Positions 23,525 through 42,289 of a stretch of DNA of 64,000 bases are shown here, piece after piece. The notes under the pieces were generated by a model. It was not told where the DNA came from, did not search any database, and was given only the letters and a program-made list of their open reading frames with translations. The DNA is taken from assembly GCA_009760855.2 (NCBI GenBank), contig WPIO01000081.1, positions 917,001 to 981,000 of the forward strand. Reading direction: 5' to 3'. Each line of letters starts with the position of its first letter. Positions within the stretch are counted from its first letter, which is position 1. The translations under genes and the position numbers were made by a program. This DNA comes from Cristatella mucedo (taxonomy: Eukaryota; Bryozoa; Phylactolaemata; Cristatellidae).

Positions 23525-24408
23525 TCAGTGCTGATGCTCAAGGTCTTCGTCCTCACTATCAGCGATATTATTCGGCACGGCCGAATGATACGTCAGATCA
23601 CAGGACCGGGATTGACGTGTACTTCTTTGACAAAGAACGCAGCTTCTTCGCTATCAACTCTACGACAGGTTTTCACTCCAGTTTCAGCGCATCGATTGAT
23701 AAGCATTTTTATTGATATTGGCAAATGCGCTGCTAAGAGTTCCTTCAATAGCTCTCGACAGAACATGTCCAGATTGCTGGACTGAACCAAGGAAATTGTT
23801 TCAGCTTCTGTATTGGGCGTGCTATACAAGTGACGCATTGTGCAAATACCTTCATCAATCTTGGAGAAACAGTTCTTCATGTACCGCTGCGGCATTCGCT
23901 TGAAGTACTTAGCTAACAATGGCTCCCATCCAGTAAGGAACGGGCGGCTGGAATCGTTGTGATCCAAGAAGGCTGCCTTCACCGACTTGATTTTGTTCAA
24001 GGTCTCGACAATCTGATCCGGTGTGCACAAATTGAGCCGACGCATGTAATTGCGAAGATCTTCGGCGACCCGATCTGCCTGATAGCAGCAACAACTGTAG
24101 GCCGACGATGCAAGTTACCTGACTTCTCAGGACCATCATCTGTCATCACAATTGCCACTGTCAGCTCGAAAATTAGAATCGTCATTGCTACCCAGGCGAG
24201 CACTGGCGCTGTGATTCCGCACCTCATGCATAATCTTTTGAGACGAGCGGATGGCATTGAAGTTCCCGGGAAATGTTTCCAAGAATTTGCTCACCAGTTT
24301 CATTGCGTTGTTAAGAACTTCATCTTTTATATTGTCATTATAGCCAACCATAGCTTGCATCCTTTCATTGAGCTCTTTCGCACATAGTTCTTTAGATTGC
24401 TTCGACAT
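23525..24408 (-). pseudogene. Unrecognised protein gene, about 290 codons, with three apparent frameshifts
   Basis: ATG at 24408 opens MSKQSKELCAKELNERMQAM, followed by a helical, Lys/Glu/Asn-rich stretch to about 24140. The reading then moves frame near 24137 (to DGPEKSGNLHRRPTVVAAIR) and again near 24060 (to DLRNYMRRLNLCTPDQIVET), running to about 23595. A third shift gives an acidic end, NNIADSEDEDLEHQH, with stop at 23525. Protein-like composition in all four pieces suggests one gene broken by single-base indels (decay or sequencing error) rather than introns. AATAAA follows at 23356-23351. I recognise no domain. It lies between an 18-base inverted repeat pair and beside two palindromic X-box-like sites. 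Confidence 0.5.
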
Positions 24409-24542
24409 GATTCTGACGGTACTGCTCCTGAATCAGGTCAAGGGCGTTTTAGACTTCGAAACGCTATATTTTTTAGAGCAGCTATCTGCAAAATAGATAA
24501 TTAATTTCGATTCTACTTGCACAAATTCGGTAACCCGAGTTA

Positions 24543-24560
24543 TTGCCGCCATCGGGCTCA
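24543..24560 (-). repeat. Right arm of inverted repeat around the unrecognised gene
   Basis: Reads TGAGCCCGATGGCGGCAA on the minus strand. Both arms are followed inward by CGGGTTACC-like sequence. This could be the terminal inverted repeat of a DNA transposon or a duplicated promoter piece. Confidence 0.6.
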
Positions 24561-24639
24561 AATGTTAGAAGAGCGGCTAAGAACGCCAGTGGAACGCTCG
24601 GTTTGACGAGACGGGAATTTTAATTTCCGGCGCAGGCAT

Positions 24640-25640
24640 CCGTTAGTATCAGCATGCAACAGTGTCGGCACGCATAAGCACATGAACAGCGAATCACATG
24701 GACCCACTAAATGCTGTCATTAATAGATGCGTTTTTAGTTTCTTTTTAAATGCGGACACGTCAGGAGATGTCGTGGCTCGAGTCAGGAGTGAATTCCAGG
24801 CTTTGGGAGCATAAGAACCAAAGGCACGGTCTCCAAAGGCTTTGAGGTTTATACGATGTATAAGTAAACAATTAGATTCCGAAAAGCGGGTGGTACAATG
24901 CCTAGCCTGGTGTCGGGAGTAGATCTAATAGATAGGTAGGCTGGAGGCAAATAATGGAGGGACCTGAAAGTGAGCGACAAAACCTTGAAGTCTATCCTGT
25001 GTTGCTTGACTGGGAGCCAATGCAGGTCGGTGAGAAGTGATGTGACGTGGCAACTACGATGCTCACAGCAGACAAGCTTAGCTGCAGAGTTTTGCACCAG
25101 CTGTAAGAGCCTATTGCAAAAGCCGGTAGACCAGCAAGCAGTAAGTTAAAGAAGTCGAGATGGGATGTCACAAATGCATAGACTTATTTAGATGTAATAT
25201 CCCTGTCTAAGCAAGCCCAAATTTAGCCATGTTATGTAGTTGAAACTACGCAGACTTGGTTGAGGAGCTGGTGTGGTCGTCTAATGAAAGATCACTTGGA
25301 ACACGACATCTAGATTTAGTGCCGATTCAACAGGACATACGCTGGCAGAGCCAATTGTAAGCGTTAACTTTTCCAATTTCTGAATCACACTTGCTTTGGC
25401 CATAACTAGTAAATTTTTTTTATCGTCACTAAATTTAAGAAAGTGTGCTTCCATCAATGCGCGGATGTTATGAATAAATGAGTCAAGGGAGCTGAGATAA
25501 TTTGACGTGCTGGAAGGCTGGGAGGAATTAAATCAAAGGTACAACTGAATGTCATCTGCATATGAAAGCCTAGATTGTGCCTGGAAATAGCATCGGCAAG
25601 AGGGAGAGTATAAACCGTGAAAGGTATGGGCTTCACACTC
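24640..25640 (-). mobile_element. L2-like LINE fragment, family A
   Basis: The minus strand reads QNSAAKLVCCEHRSCHVTSL and LLTDLHWLPVKQHRIDFKVL (24849-25097), then backwards to NFLKLSD- and SRHNLGFHMQMTFS-like stretches at 25454-25636. Several stops. It abuts the right side of the inverted-repeat unit. Confidence 0.8.
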
Positions 25641-26423
25641 TAAGTACTACTACCTTTATATAAAAAATTTGAGCTTATTTTTAGATTTTTTAACAGCACT
25701 AACTGGTTACTTTAAGCAGTATACTAAACGGTTTAACTATTTCTGATGCATCAATATCAGCGTCATGCAACGACATTTCATGCATCTCAGAGACCACAGC
25801 TGGTAATGAATTTCTGATAGCGTGTTATTTCTCGAATAAAATGTTACTATAATCCAGGCGTTGCGAGTTTGTAAAGGCTCAAGCAAATTCTCCAAAGAAC
25901 TTCTGTACTCAACCGATCGATCGAAAACACTTAATGACTGTGAAAACTGTGTCGAGTGTTGGCGATCTTGAAACTTCAAGAACGCTTCTCAGGTGTCGGC
26001 AGTTGCAGATGCTGCCAAAAAACCACTAGTGTCAGGTTTCGGCGATAGTACTTCAAATTATGCAAGTTTTTGACGATCGTGCAGAGTACTAATGAGCGAT
26101 TTAGAGGGAAGTAGTACAGAGATCATGAGCAAAAGCAGCAATATTTAGCAGTATAAACTGAATTTTCTGTCCCCGTCGAAGTAGGCAGCAACTCGTAATT
26201 TAAGACACAATTTTTCCACATTGTACCATGTGTCCACAAAAAAGCGCAATATTTTGCACTTCTGTCGAAAGTAACTCTGCCACCCCTGCATTTTCATCGA
26301 AAGAACGAACAACTGGGTTGATCTTGTCAGTTTTGAAAGCTTTTCAGATGAAAGCATCCCAACATAAATCATTTGTATTTGTTCATCTGTCTATCGATGC
26401 GGATGCTCTTTTGTAGTCACGCA

Positions 26424-26426
<3 letters not shown>

Positions 26427-26511
<85 letters not shown>

Positions 26512-26551
26512 GTGTGTGTGCGCGCGCGCGCGCGCGTGTGTGTGTGTGTGT
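26427..26551. repeat. Compound microsatellite (CT)n(AT)n(GT)n(CG)n(GT)n
   Basis: CT 26427-26473, AT 26475-26495, GT 26499-26520, CG 26521-26536, GT 26537-26551. The last 50 bases alternate purine and pyrimidine without a break. Confidence 0.95.
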
Positions 26552-26909
26552 ATTTGCAGGGTATGCGTGAGTAAATATATATATATACCCGTGTGTGTAT
26601 GTGCATGCATGCGTGCATTCGCGCGTGCGTGTGTGGGATCTGCACTGCCGAGATTCCTAAATAGTAAGATGACGGCCACTAGGAAGTGGCTATCGAATAT
26701 AAATGCGCCACGTCGATGCCGCAGGGATCTAAATTTTCAGGGCGGACAAGCGGATTAGACAGGATTAGGCCTTGCTTATTCGCGGATAAGCAAGCCGCGG
26801 GGCTTCGTGGCGCCGCTCCCTGTCGTTGCGATAGCATTCGGCCGACTGCAGCAATTGTTAGCTTACCTGTTGTAACAGCCTCCTTTTTTATAGTGGCAGA
26901 ACAGCCTTA

Positions 26910-27010
26910 CCGGCTATCGCCGCCGCTAGCAGCGGTCAATAAAGGATTGCCCGCTGCAGGACTCGAACCCACGACCTGGGTCGAGAAGAGTGAGCGCCTT
27001 ACTTCTGAGA
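26910..27010 (-). mobile_element. SINE B head, reverse orientation
   Basis: CGCTAGCAGCGGTCAATAAA, GGATTGCCCGCTGCAGGACT, CGAACCCACGACCTGGGTCG: the reverse of the B-box and body. A detached plus-strand SINE B 3' end (GAGGTTCTTCTGTCACTATG) lies at 27120-27185. Confidence 0.65.
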
Positions 27011-27469
27011 TAGACACCGAGGGGTGAGGAACGCAAACCTTTTTTTATTTCATGTCTGCTGTCGGTCTAACGCGGGCGGAGTTGGTGAGAGTGAGAGTGA
27101 GAGTGAGAGTGAAAGCTGAAATCCTCGAGGTTCTTCTGTCACTATGCAATGAGACTGCCGTTGCTGTTGCTCAGTCAGCTGACCTTCCTTCTACTTGAGG
27201 CGCTGCTGCTGCTTGAGAGGCTGCGGCGGCACACTTCTCGCTCTGTGCGCGCGTAGCTCGCGAGGCGAGCATAGCACGCGATCGAACGCGAGGCCGAGAA
27301 AGCTGAACAGATCCGATCTCGGGAACGCGAACGCCCCACCGCTACCCTGAAGCGGTGCTGCAATGGGCGGCCTTAAATCGCCGACCGTTAGACGTCATTT
27401 CCGAAGCAGCCATAGCGCCGGGCGATGGCAAACGGGACGACTCGCGATCGTTCCGGCTGCCAGCCGCCT

Positions 27470-27570
27470 TTAAGGCGCTCACCTTTGACCGCCGAGGTCG
27501 AGGGCTCAAGTCCTGCCTCGATAGAGATTGATTTCTCCAAGGATGCCATGCTAAGGAATTATCCATTCAA
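27470..27570 (+). mobile_element. Degenerate SINE A copy
   Basis: GCCGAGGTCGAGGGCTCAAG and ATAGAGATTGATTTCTCCAA; the head is unclear. Confidence 0.4.
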
Positions 27571-27939
27571 AAGCCGAAATGAGTTAATGGGACTTTTTTC
27601 TTACTTCGCCGACTCAACATGAGACTTCGCTGAAGTTTGGCGTCAGCTTCCTGCTCTTCTGCTCTTCGTAGCGCTTCGCCGTCGCAGTTAAAACGCCGTC
27701 GAACTTCCGCTTTCGTACTTTGCCGAGGTGGCAGCAGCAGCGAAGCGCGTCGGGCGACCGCGATAGCAACAGCCGACGAAGACCTGACGTTAGGCGTAGC
27801 CCGGGATTCGCGTCTGCGTGCTGCTTGGCGAGCGCTGCGTCGCTGACATTGCCGACGAGTGCCGGGCGCACGCGACGCGACTGGTTTCTTAGCGTAGCCT
27901 CTCGGCTTCCGTAAAGGTGACCGCTGTCTCGGTCCTCCG

Positions 27940-28980
27940 CTGTTCTCTATTTATACTGAATCTCTGAGAAAAGTGATTCGTCGGGTCCGTAGAATCGGTC
28001 ATCACTTTTATGCTGACGATGCATAGCTGCATTAGTCATTTAAACCGTTTGAATCTGCTTCAGCGACCGACTGATAAACTGAATGCTTGCCTTGCCGACA
28101 TTCATCGTAGACGTCGGTAAATTTCATTAAACGACGATACAACGCAACTGCTACTCACAGGACAGCCCGAGCGTGCGGCTAGACTAGAAGACTTTGGTCT
28201 TCTAATAGGTGATGCTGTTGTGCGACCGTCATCGTATGCTCAGAATTTAGGTGTCGTCTTTGGCAATTGCCTAAATTTTGAAAGTTTCTTTAAGAAAACC
28301 GCCTCACTGGCTAGCCGTCACATCCAGTCCATATGGAAGATTAGTGACTGTCTTTCATAGTGGCTTGAAAAAAAATCTTAGCTAGCTTCCCGGTTCTGTC
28401 TCGGCTAGATCAGCTGGTTTTGATTATGGCTGCATGACTAATTAACCAATCCCAGAGTCCCGACCGCGTGTTTCCTTTGCTGAAGGAGCTTCGATGGCTG
28501 CCGGTCGATCGACGGATACAGAGTACAGTTCTTACGCTGACACACAGAGCCTTCCACGGCCTAGCTCATTCAATCCTCGCTCAACTTCTGCACCGGTTTT
28601 AGCCCCCAGGACCTTATGGACGATAAATCAGTCGTTCCATTCCTCCGCTTAAAGACCATTGGCGACATAAGCTTTTGCTCTGTAGGTCCTAGACTGCACA
28701 ACTCACTCGTACAATTCTTATGCAACGACACCCACTCTCGTGCTGCCGACTGTGGCGCATCATTTCTAGGCGTCCCGAGCTACTCACTGCCTCGACTGCC
28801 CTCCTTACTCAGCTATGCTTCCCACTTTCTATTTGTCGCGTGAGATGAAGTCTGTTGACTACCGAATGCTCGTACCGAAAGCCGCATTGGGCCTCGAGCG
28901 CGCTCGAGAAAACTCTGCGTAACACCGACTTGGTCGTTGTGGCTTGGCGTAGTCGCACACTGAGATACATGCATTACATT
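27940..28980 (+). mobile_element. LINE family B fragment, degenerate
   Basis: Matches the 44800-45880 copy from the YADD region (HHFYADDA-like) through [13 protein letters not shown]-like sequence to CTCGAGAAAACTCTGCGTAAC at the 3' end. Many frameshifts. Confidence 0.75.
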
Positions 28981-29260
28981 TGACGGAAGAACATTACATA
29001 ACACGGCGCATTTGGCGCGAAGTGAAAAGTAACGGAAGTTTGACTGTTTCAGCGGCCCCATCTACGTAGCGGAGGCCGAGAGCCCGAGCTACTGCGGCCC
29101 CGCACAATCGAGCAGACGATTGCATGCGGCAGAGCTCGAGCCCGCGACGATGCGAACTGAAGCTCGAGCCTTAACGCGTAACAACGGTAATTAATTGCAA
29201 CGAACGCGCCAGAAAATTCCGCGGATCTACTTGACGCTCGCTTGCGAGCGTGCAGGCACG

Positions 29261-29291
29261 CGACGCAGGCACGTGTCGCGTGCCTGCGTCG
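29261..29291. repeat. Perfect hairpin, 13-base arms, 5-base loop
   Basis: CGACGCAGGCACG (29261-29273), loop TGTCG, CGTGCCTGCGTCG (29279-29291). No T run follows. Confidence 0.9.
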
Positions 29292-29904
29292 AGGCTTGCG
29301 TGCGATTTGGCCCCAAAGCCATTCTCGATTGGGTTTTTTTAATGCGCGCGGCAAGCTGGCACGGCGCACAGCTATTTCTAATTCGAACGAGGTTTTCGAT
29401 CGCTGCGCGGCACGCGATATTCGCGTGCCAGTATGGCGGCCGAACGTTCCAGAGACATGCCGCGTCGCTTCGCTGCGAGCGAACTCCGACATGTCTGCCA
29501 CCGCGAGCTCGTCTGCCAGAGACCGCACGGAAAACTTGACGAAGCGTGCTCCAAACGAGGCCTGAGTTGCTAGCGCACATTAACTTTTTTGGCGAAGAGC
29601 CTTTCACTTCCGCTTTCCCTTCTGCGTCTACATCCGTTTCATTTCCGCTCGTTTCCGCGCTGGCGGGCTAAGGATACACCGCGCGCGCCACGCTCGCTCG
29701 CCTGGATTCAATTGTCGCTGACGAGTGGCTGCGCTCCGTTACGCCGAAGCGGGCATCGAGACAAAGGCTTTCGTGTCGGCGTACGGCGGGGGGGGGGGTG
29801 CTGGAAGCGGAACGAATTGAAGCGATTGGGCTGTTCCTTCCTGTGCCGCCACACGAGCCGCGATACACAGCGACCGCCAGGCCACCAGCTCTGCGACCGT
29901 CGAG

Positions 29905-29972
29905 GCGGCTGCTCGAGACAGACCTGCTCGAGGCAGAGGCAGACCTGCTCGAGGCAGACCTGCACGCCGCCT
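29905..29972. repeat. Short minisatellite, about 15-21 base unit
   Basis: GCTCGAGACAGACCTGCTCG, AGGCAGAGGCAGACCTGCTC, GAGGCAGACCTGC: three imperfect copies of CTCGAGGCAGACCTG. Confidence 0.8.
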
Positions 29973-30381
29973 CGCGAGCCGATTGCCCGCTGAGCATTCA
30001 GAGGCATCGCGGCTGCCTTAGAACGTCCATGTATTTGCCAAGTCAAACGACGGCTTGCAATCAAAACTACGCACGGCCCAATCTATAAAATGCGAAGGCA
30101 GGCAGAACGCCTCAGGTCATCGCCGGGGGCCGCTAGGGCCTCATAGGGCGCCGCTTCGATGCCCGTATCTCGAGGCATTCGCGAGCGAGCCTGTCGAAAC
30201 TGCACGACTTGGAATGTCAGGACGGTTGCAACGCCTCGCAGGCGGTGGCTCTACGAGCGCAAGCGAGAGGGCGCGTCCTTCCCTCGCGCTTTGTCCAGGT
30301 CCGAATACGGAGCGGCGACCTTCGCCCGCTCAGCAGTCGGAGCGAACTCGGCGGCAGCTGCGGAGTTCGAACAAATCGGCG

Positions 30382-37393
<7,012 letters not shown>

Positions 37394-37960
37394 TTGCAGA
37401 CGAGAGTAATGCCCCAGCCGGGCTGGGCGGGTCGGCGGTCGAGTGCAATCCCGTGCTAGCCAATATTTAGCTTTGAGCGGCCGACAATGGACCCAACGAG
37501 CTGGGCACAAAAGGGCTCGAGAATAATCAGCCCTACCGATATTTGCACGCCCATTGTGTCGCGGGAGCGCGTGCTTTCCTGCATTTGCCGAGACGCCTCG
37601 CCAGCTGTCGACCTCGCGGCGGCTCGTAGCTTATGACAACGACGCCGCCAGCGACGCCGCTCGGCGGTCGCGCGCCGGTCGCGCCCGGCCTCGGCCACGC
37701 CCCAGGCGAGCGCAGGCAGGCCCAGCCGCCCGGTGGCTCGCGGGTCGGTGCTGCTCGTGCGAAGCTCGGCGCGCAGGTGAGGTGCTCTTAATTTGCCGAG
37801 TTACCACTGCTGTCGCTGTACGCGACTTCCGTCATCGAAGTCACAACGCAACCCCTCCGGAAAGACCGACAGGAAAGTCGCAGTCCACAGTCATAGTCAG
37901 TCGCCGTCGGCGCTTCGTGTGGCGAGACGCGCACAGCCATCCTTGCTAGCGAAGAGTGGG
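37394..37960 (-). promoter_or_regulatory. GC-rich 5' flank of the four-pass membrane protein gene
   Basis: CpG-rich sequence immediately upstream of the ATG at 37393, falling to AT-rich beyond about 37980. Promoter role inferred from position and composition. Confidence 0.4.
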
Positions 37961-37979
37961 CGCGGTTTTGCGGGTTAGC

Positions 37980-40639
37980 ACGGTTTCGAAAAGCCGATAC
38001 ATTTAAGGACAATTGTAAAATAACATGTAGGAATTAACGAATTTGATATCGGTGCCATAGTAAAGCAGCCGAGGAGAACCGGCAAGAAGCTGATCTATAT
38101 AAAAACCTTTAAACTCTAAACACTCAACCCACATCGTTCAGATTTTGTTTCATTCGTCTCTGGCATGTTGAGCAAGGCATGTTACAATTAACAGTCCGAA
38201 AAAAGATTTATGTAAAGTGTAAGTTTTACATTTGAGCTGCTGTGCTTTGTGTTTACCAGTTTTGTTAAATTCGCAGTGCACTACCTTTATCTACCGGAAA
38301 TGGAACCGACTGATTGCTGAGTCTGCTGTGATTTTTCGCTGTCAAGTTTTCGCCCGTCGATGACGACGGGCGGAAACCTGGTACACCCGTAAGATCATAC
38401 GACTATCGTCATTATTGCATTGGGGCGCAGTTGCCGTAACAGGATCCAAAATAGCCATTCTTACCAGCAAGGTTGGAGAATGCTGGGCCCCTATCGTCTC
38501 GTGTACAACGCGAGATGCGTTTAGAGCGGAGCTGCAGCACGAATTGTTTTCTTTTAGATTCGTTTCTTAGAGCTCAGTGTCCTGCGGCTTTTGAGCGCAT
38601 TAGCATATTTTTACAGTGCGTGTTGTACTTTCTGATGATTTTGCCCAACAGGCCATTTTTAAATCAGGAAAAACATGACCTTGACTTCTACAGGTCATCA
38701 GAAGGTATCACTACAGCTATGGTTATATGAAAAAGATAGACAATGTTGTCCTTGTTGTCATGCTGATCGTTCCTTTAGTATTGGAGAAATATCAACAAAT
38801 GTGCTCTGAGGAAGATGAATCCTATATGAGGTGGCGGTATAACTCCCATGTAAATAGGTCTTACACAATAGTTTTATTTACCATGTTCCGGTCATCTGTC
38901 AGCGACCACAATTTGGGATTGAATTTACATCTAGTTTGTGTTTTAATAGGCAAATTTTTCCAAAGACTGAAACAAAAAGTTTGACCATTTTCCGACATTC
39001 GCGCTTACGCAGCTCCTCTTCCGAGGTGCTTATGTAATATCTTATGTAATAAAGGCCCCACATCTGGGATATTCGGGATGCTTCGGATAGCGTCGGCAGG
39101 TCGATTCCGTCGCACAGTGTGCGACTTCCAAAAGGGCCAAAATGGATGACTGCGAAGTGCTCGTAAAACAACGAAGTATTTATTTGATGTTTTAACTTGA
39201 ATATTTTGACTCTTTAATATTGATGTATTGACACTTGAATATTGATGCATTTACCTGATCGCAGAGAATCCAGAGCTGCGTCAAGCTGTTATAGATAGCA
39301 CCGAGCTCAAGGAACTTGGTCACGCCAGCCCATCTGAATGCTACTCTAGTCAAACAACTAAAGCGCATCGCTCCCGTCGACTTTTGGAGCGCATGAAGCC
39401 GTGAACCAGGCATGAGTCATTGCAATTCACCAGACTTTTTTTCAATAAATGAGTTACAATTACCCGACCTTACAGAAACATCGCGCTTCATAGTCGGGCT
39501 TTCCATTGGGGGGGGGGCCCGGGAACATCTGTGTTACGCCGCTGGTCTAGCTAGAAAATCAGTCCAGAATTTGATCTTCACAACCTGTGAACGCTATCCG
39601 TAACTGTGCGTTCTCCAGTAGCTGAATGAATCCAAAACTCTTTTCGGGGTTCTGCACTGCAGGTCCAATGTATTCGTGTATGTATTCTAAGTTATCCTGC
39701 ATCTTGTATCCCTGCATATCCTGTATCCAAAAATATCCTGTATCCTGTGTCCATTTATCCTAGTGCTTGCTTTGCTTATAAGTACGGGCCCCGAATTTAG
39801 TCAAGAGACACCAATTCATGTCCTTACTTCTGGTCATCAGCTTTGGCGAGTCTATTGGCAATTTCATGCTGCTGTCGAATTCCATCCGTTTTTAAAACCC
39901 GGAGGTAAAAAAAATTGATTCGCCTAGTTTAGAATTGCTACGAAAACGTTAGGCTTACAAGTTTGAAGCAGATTAAAGTTGGACTATTCAGAGTTTGCAT
40001 GTGAATATGAATGATTTCATTACTTGTAGCTCATTGTAGCGTAACGACCATTAAATGGGCACTCGACAATCTCTGAGGTCCGTAAGTGATAAACACTCTT
40101 GAAGCAACTTGATAGTACAAGCCCTGTAGTAGCAGCGCTAGTGCCGTTAGCCAATATGACTCTGACATATGTAGCCCGCGGAAAACCACACAAGTGCAGC
40201 CGAAATACCAGCTTTAACGATTTGAAGCCAAGCCTCCCGAATATACGTTAGGAAATCATCTGCTACGACGATGTCGATCTGCTAGCGAAAATTTCCAATG
40301 AAAGGCAACGCTAACTGATCTTTACAATTAGTGAGATGAGTCTATTACTGCAGCTCTTAACGTTGCAAGAAAAACTAAGCACAAGCTTGAAAAGCCAACA
40401 AAAGATCAAGACCTCGAGTGGAATATTATAAAGACTTTTATGGATCATACCAATTCATCATATCTAAGGCCAAGTCTAATTTATATAGCAGCTTGGAAGA
40501 ATCAGAGGTACACATTCCAGAAATACTGATGTCGACCATCAACAATCTCAATCAGTCCAACAACAGTACCTTACCTAGCGACTCTTGAGGAAATCTACCC
40601 AATCATTCTACAGCCCTTCTTTGTCGTCAAGTTTGATAG
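37980..40639. other. AT-rich intergenic, nothing recognised
   Basis: No gene homology. Frames at 38473-38984 and 38899-39171 look AT-rich and unstructured. No LINE or SINE motif seen. Confidence 0.45.
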
Positions 40640-42170
40640 GATCGGAGAGTTAATAATAATAATAATAATGCAATTGATAAAGCGCCCTCAGAGAACTCAA
40701 TTGCTTTCTAGGCGCTTTACATTTGCTGCAAAGGGAAACGCGATTGAATGGTGAGTAGTATCATGTTTGAGAAACAACATGAATAACATGGTTAGGGGTG
40801 GCATGCACAGGGTCAGTATGCAAATGTGGTTAGTGGGAGCACGCACAGTGTCACCACGCATAAGTACATCAAGGACGAATCGCAGGGACCCACTAAATGC
40901 TGTCCTAAATAGGTGTGTATTTAAGTTCTTTTTAAATGTAGTCAAGTCAGGGGGTGTTCTGATGCAAGTCGGGAGGGAGTTCCAGGCTTTGGGAGCATAC
41001 GAACTAAATTCTCGGTCTCCAAAGGATTTGAGGTTTGTACGAGGTATTGGTAAGCGGTTATAATCCGAAAAGTGGGTGGTACGATGCTTGGCCTGGTGGG
41101 GGAGTAGATCTGAGAGATAGGCTGGAGCGAAATAATGAAGTGACCTAATAGTGAGCGACAAAACTTTGAAGTCGATCCATTGCTTGACTGGGAGCCAGTG
41201 CAGGTCGGCGAGAAGTGGAGTAATGAGGCAACTGCGACGCTCACGACAGACAAGCCTAGCTGCAGAGTTTTGCACCAGCTGTAATCGCCTGATTGCACAT
41301 GCCGGTAGGCCAGCAAGCAGTGAGTTATGGAAGTCAAGACGGGATGTCACAAATGCATGGACCAACTTAGACGTGGTATCCTTATTTAAACAAGCCCGAA
41401 TTCGAGCAATGTTATGTAGCTGAAAGTAGGCAGACTTGATTGTGGAGCTGATGTGATCGTCTAACGAGAGGCCACTTTGGAATATGACACCTAGATTTTG
41501 AGCTGATTCAACAGGGAATATGCTGGAAGAGCCAATTTTGAGCGTCAGCCTTTCCAATTTGTGAATCACACTGGGTTTGTCCATAACTAGTAAGTATTTT
41601 TTATCATCATTTAGTTTTAGAAAATTTGCTGCCATCCATGTGCAAATGTCATCAACACATGCAGCATAGGAGTTGAGAGAATTCGAGGTGCTCGAAGGCT
41701 GGGAGGGATCAAAGCAAAGGTACAACTGAGTGTCATCTGCATAGAAGTGAAAGCCTATATTGTGCTTAGCAATCACATCAGCAAGAGGAAGAGTATAAAC
41801 CGTGAAAAGAACCGGACCTAGCACTGACCCCTGAGGTAGCCAACATTTCAGAGGTACCTCGGATGATCTTTGTCCACTCACGTCAATACTCTCGAGTCTC
41901 CCACTGAGATAGGACATGAACCACTGCAGAGCTGTGCCAATGATGCCCAGGTGAGATGAGAGGCGCTCTAGAAGAACTTTGTGATCAATAGTCTCAAAAG
42001 CTGTCGAAAGATCGAGCAAAACAAGCAGAGACACTCTACCTATGTCTGCATTCCTAAGTAGGTCGATGTACACCTTAAGCAATGCTGACTCTGTGGAGTG
42101 ATTAGCTCTAAAGCCAGATTGGAACTTACTAGCAAGTTCTGTATTCCCACGATAAATCTCCATTAGAATC
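40640..42170 (-). mobile_element. L2/CR1-clade LINE copy, family A, 5'-truncated
   Basis: The best copy in the window. The 3' end is at left: (AAT)n, then the tail GCGCCCTCAGAGAACTCAAT on the plus strand. The coding part (see the 40697-42163 entry) reaches back only to the middle of the reverse transcriptase; the endonuclease region is missing. A second short tail of the same family lies just outside at 42225-42285. The open frame suggests recent insertion. Confidence 0.9.
40697..42163 (-). CDS. Partial LINE reverse transcriptase ORF, 488 codons, uninterrupted
   Basis: Catalyses target-primed reverse transcription of the LINE RNA. Visible motifs: GFRANHSTESALLKV, LLDLSTAFETIDHKVLLERL (motif A), [15 protein letters not shown] (motif B region), [14 protein letters not shown] (catalytic YADD), [48 protein letters not shown] and the C-terminal WNSLPTCIRTPPDLTTFKKN. 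Order and motifs are those of the L2 clade. No stop or frameshift occurs in the remaining part; the N-terminal half of ORF2 is absent, so it cannot encode a complete enzyme. Confidence 0.9.
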   Translation of the reverse strand: MEIYRGNTELASKFQSGFRANHSTESALLKVYIDLLRNADIGRVSLLVLLDLSTAFETIDHKVLLERLSSHLGIIGTALQWFMSYLSGRLESIDVSGQRSSEVPLKCWLPQGSVLGPVLFTVYTLPLADVIAKHNIGFHFYADDTQLYLCFDPSQPSSTSNSLNSYAACVDDICTWMAANFLKLNDDKKYLLVMDKPSVIHKLERLTLKIGSSSIFPVESAQNLGVIFQSGLSLDDHISSTIKSAYFQLHNIARIRACLNKDTTSKLVHAFVTSRLDFHNSLLAGLPACAIRRLQLVQNSAARLVCRERRSCLITPLLADLHWLPVKQWIDFKVLSLTIRSLHYFAPAYLSDLLPHQAKHRTTHFSDYNRLPIPRTNLKSFGDREFSSYAPKAWNSLPTCIRTPPDLTTFKKNLNTHLFRTAFSGSLRFVLDVLMRGDTVRAPTNHICILTLCMPPLTMLFMLFLKHDTTHHSIAFPFAANVKRLESN

Positions 42171-42224
42171 TTTAAGTGTCCACTCCTCGTTCTACCTCAG
42201 TGTCCACTTTCAAGTCTAATAATT

Positions 42225-42285
42225 ATACATTTGTTATAGCACCATCAAGAGAACTCAATCTCTTTCTAGGCATTTTACATTAAGT
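42225..42285 (-). mobile_element. L2-like LINE 3' tail, short
   Basis: CACCATCAAGAGAACTCAAT then CTCTTTCTAGGCATTTTACA, the tail motif, next to the larger 40640-42170 copy. Confidence 0.55.
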
Positions 42286-42289
42286 GCTA

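Larger units (their letters stand above)
28981..30381. other. GC-rich region, 3' flank of the four-pass gene
   Basis: High CpG, long overlapping open frames on both strands as expected from GC-rich sequence; no homology. Contains the 29261-29291 hairpin and 29905-29972 minisatellite. Confidence 0.4.

Noticed and set aside
27614-27871. Charged minus-strand frame (KRKFDGVLTATAKRYEEQKS)
   Set aside because: Plausible composition but no ATG, no clear acceptor and no homology.
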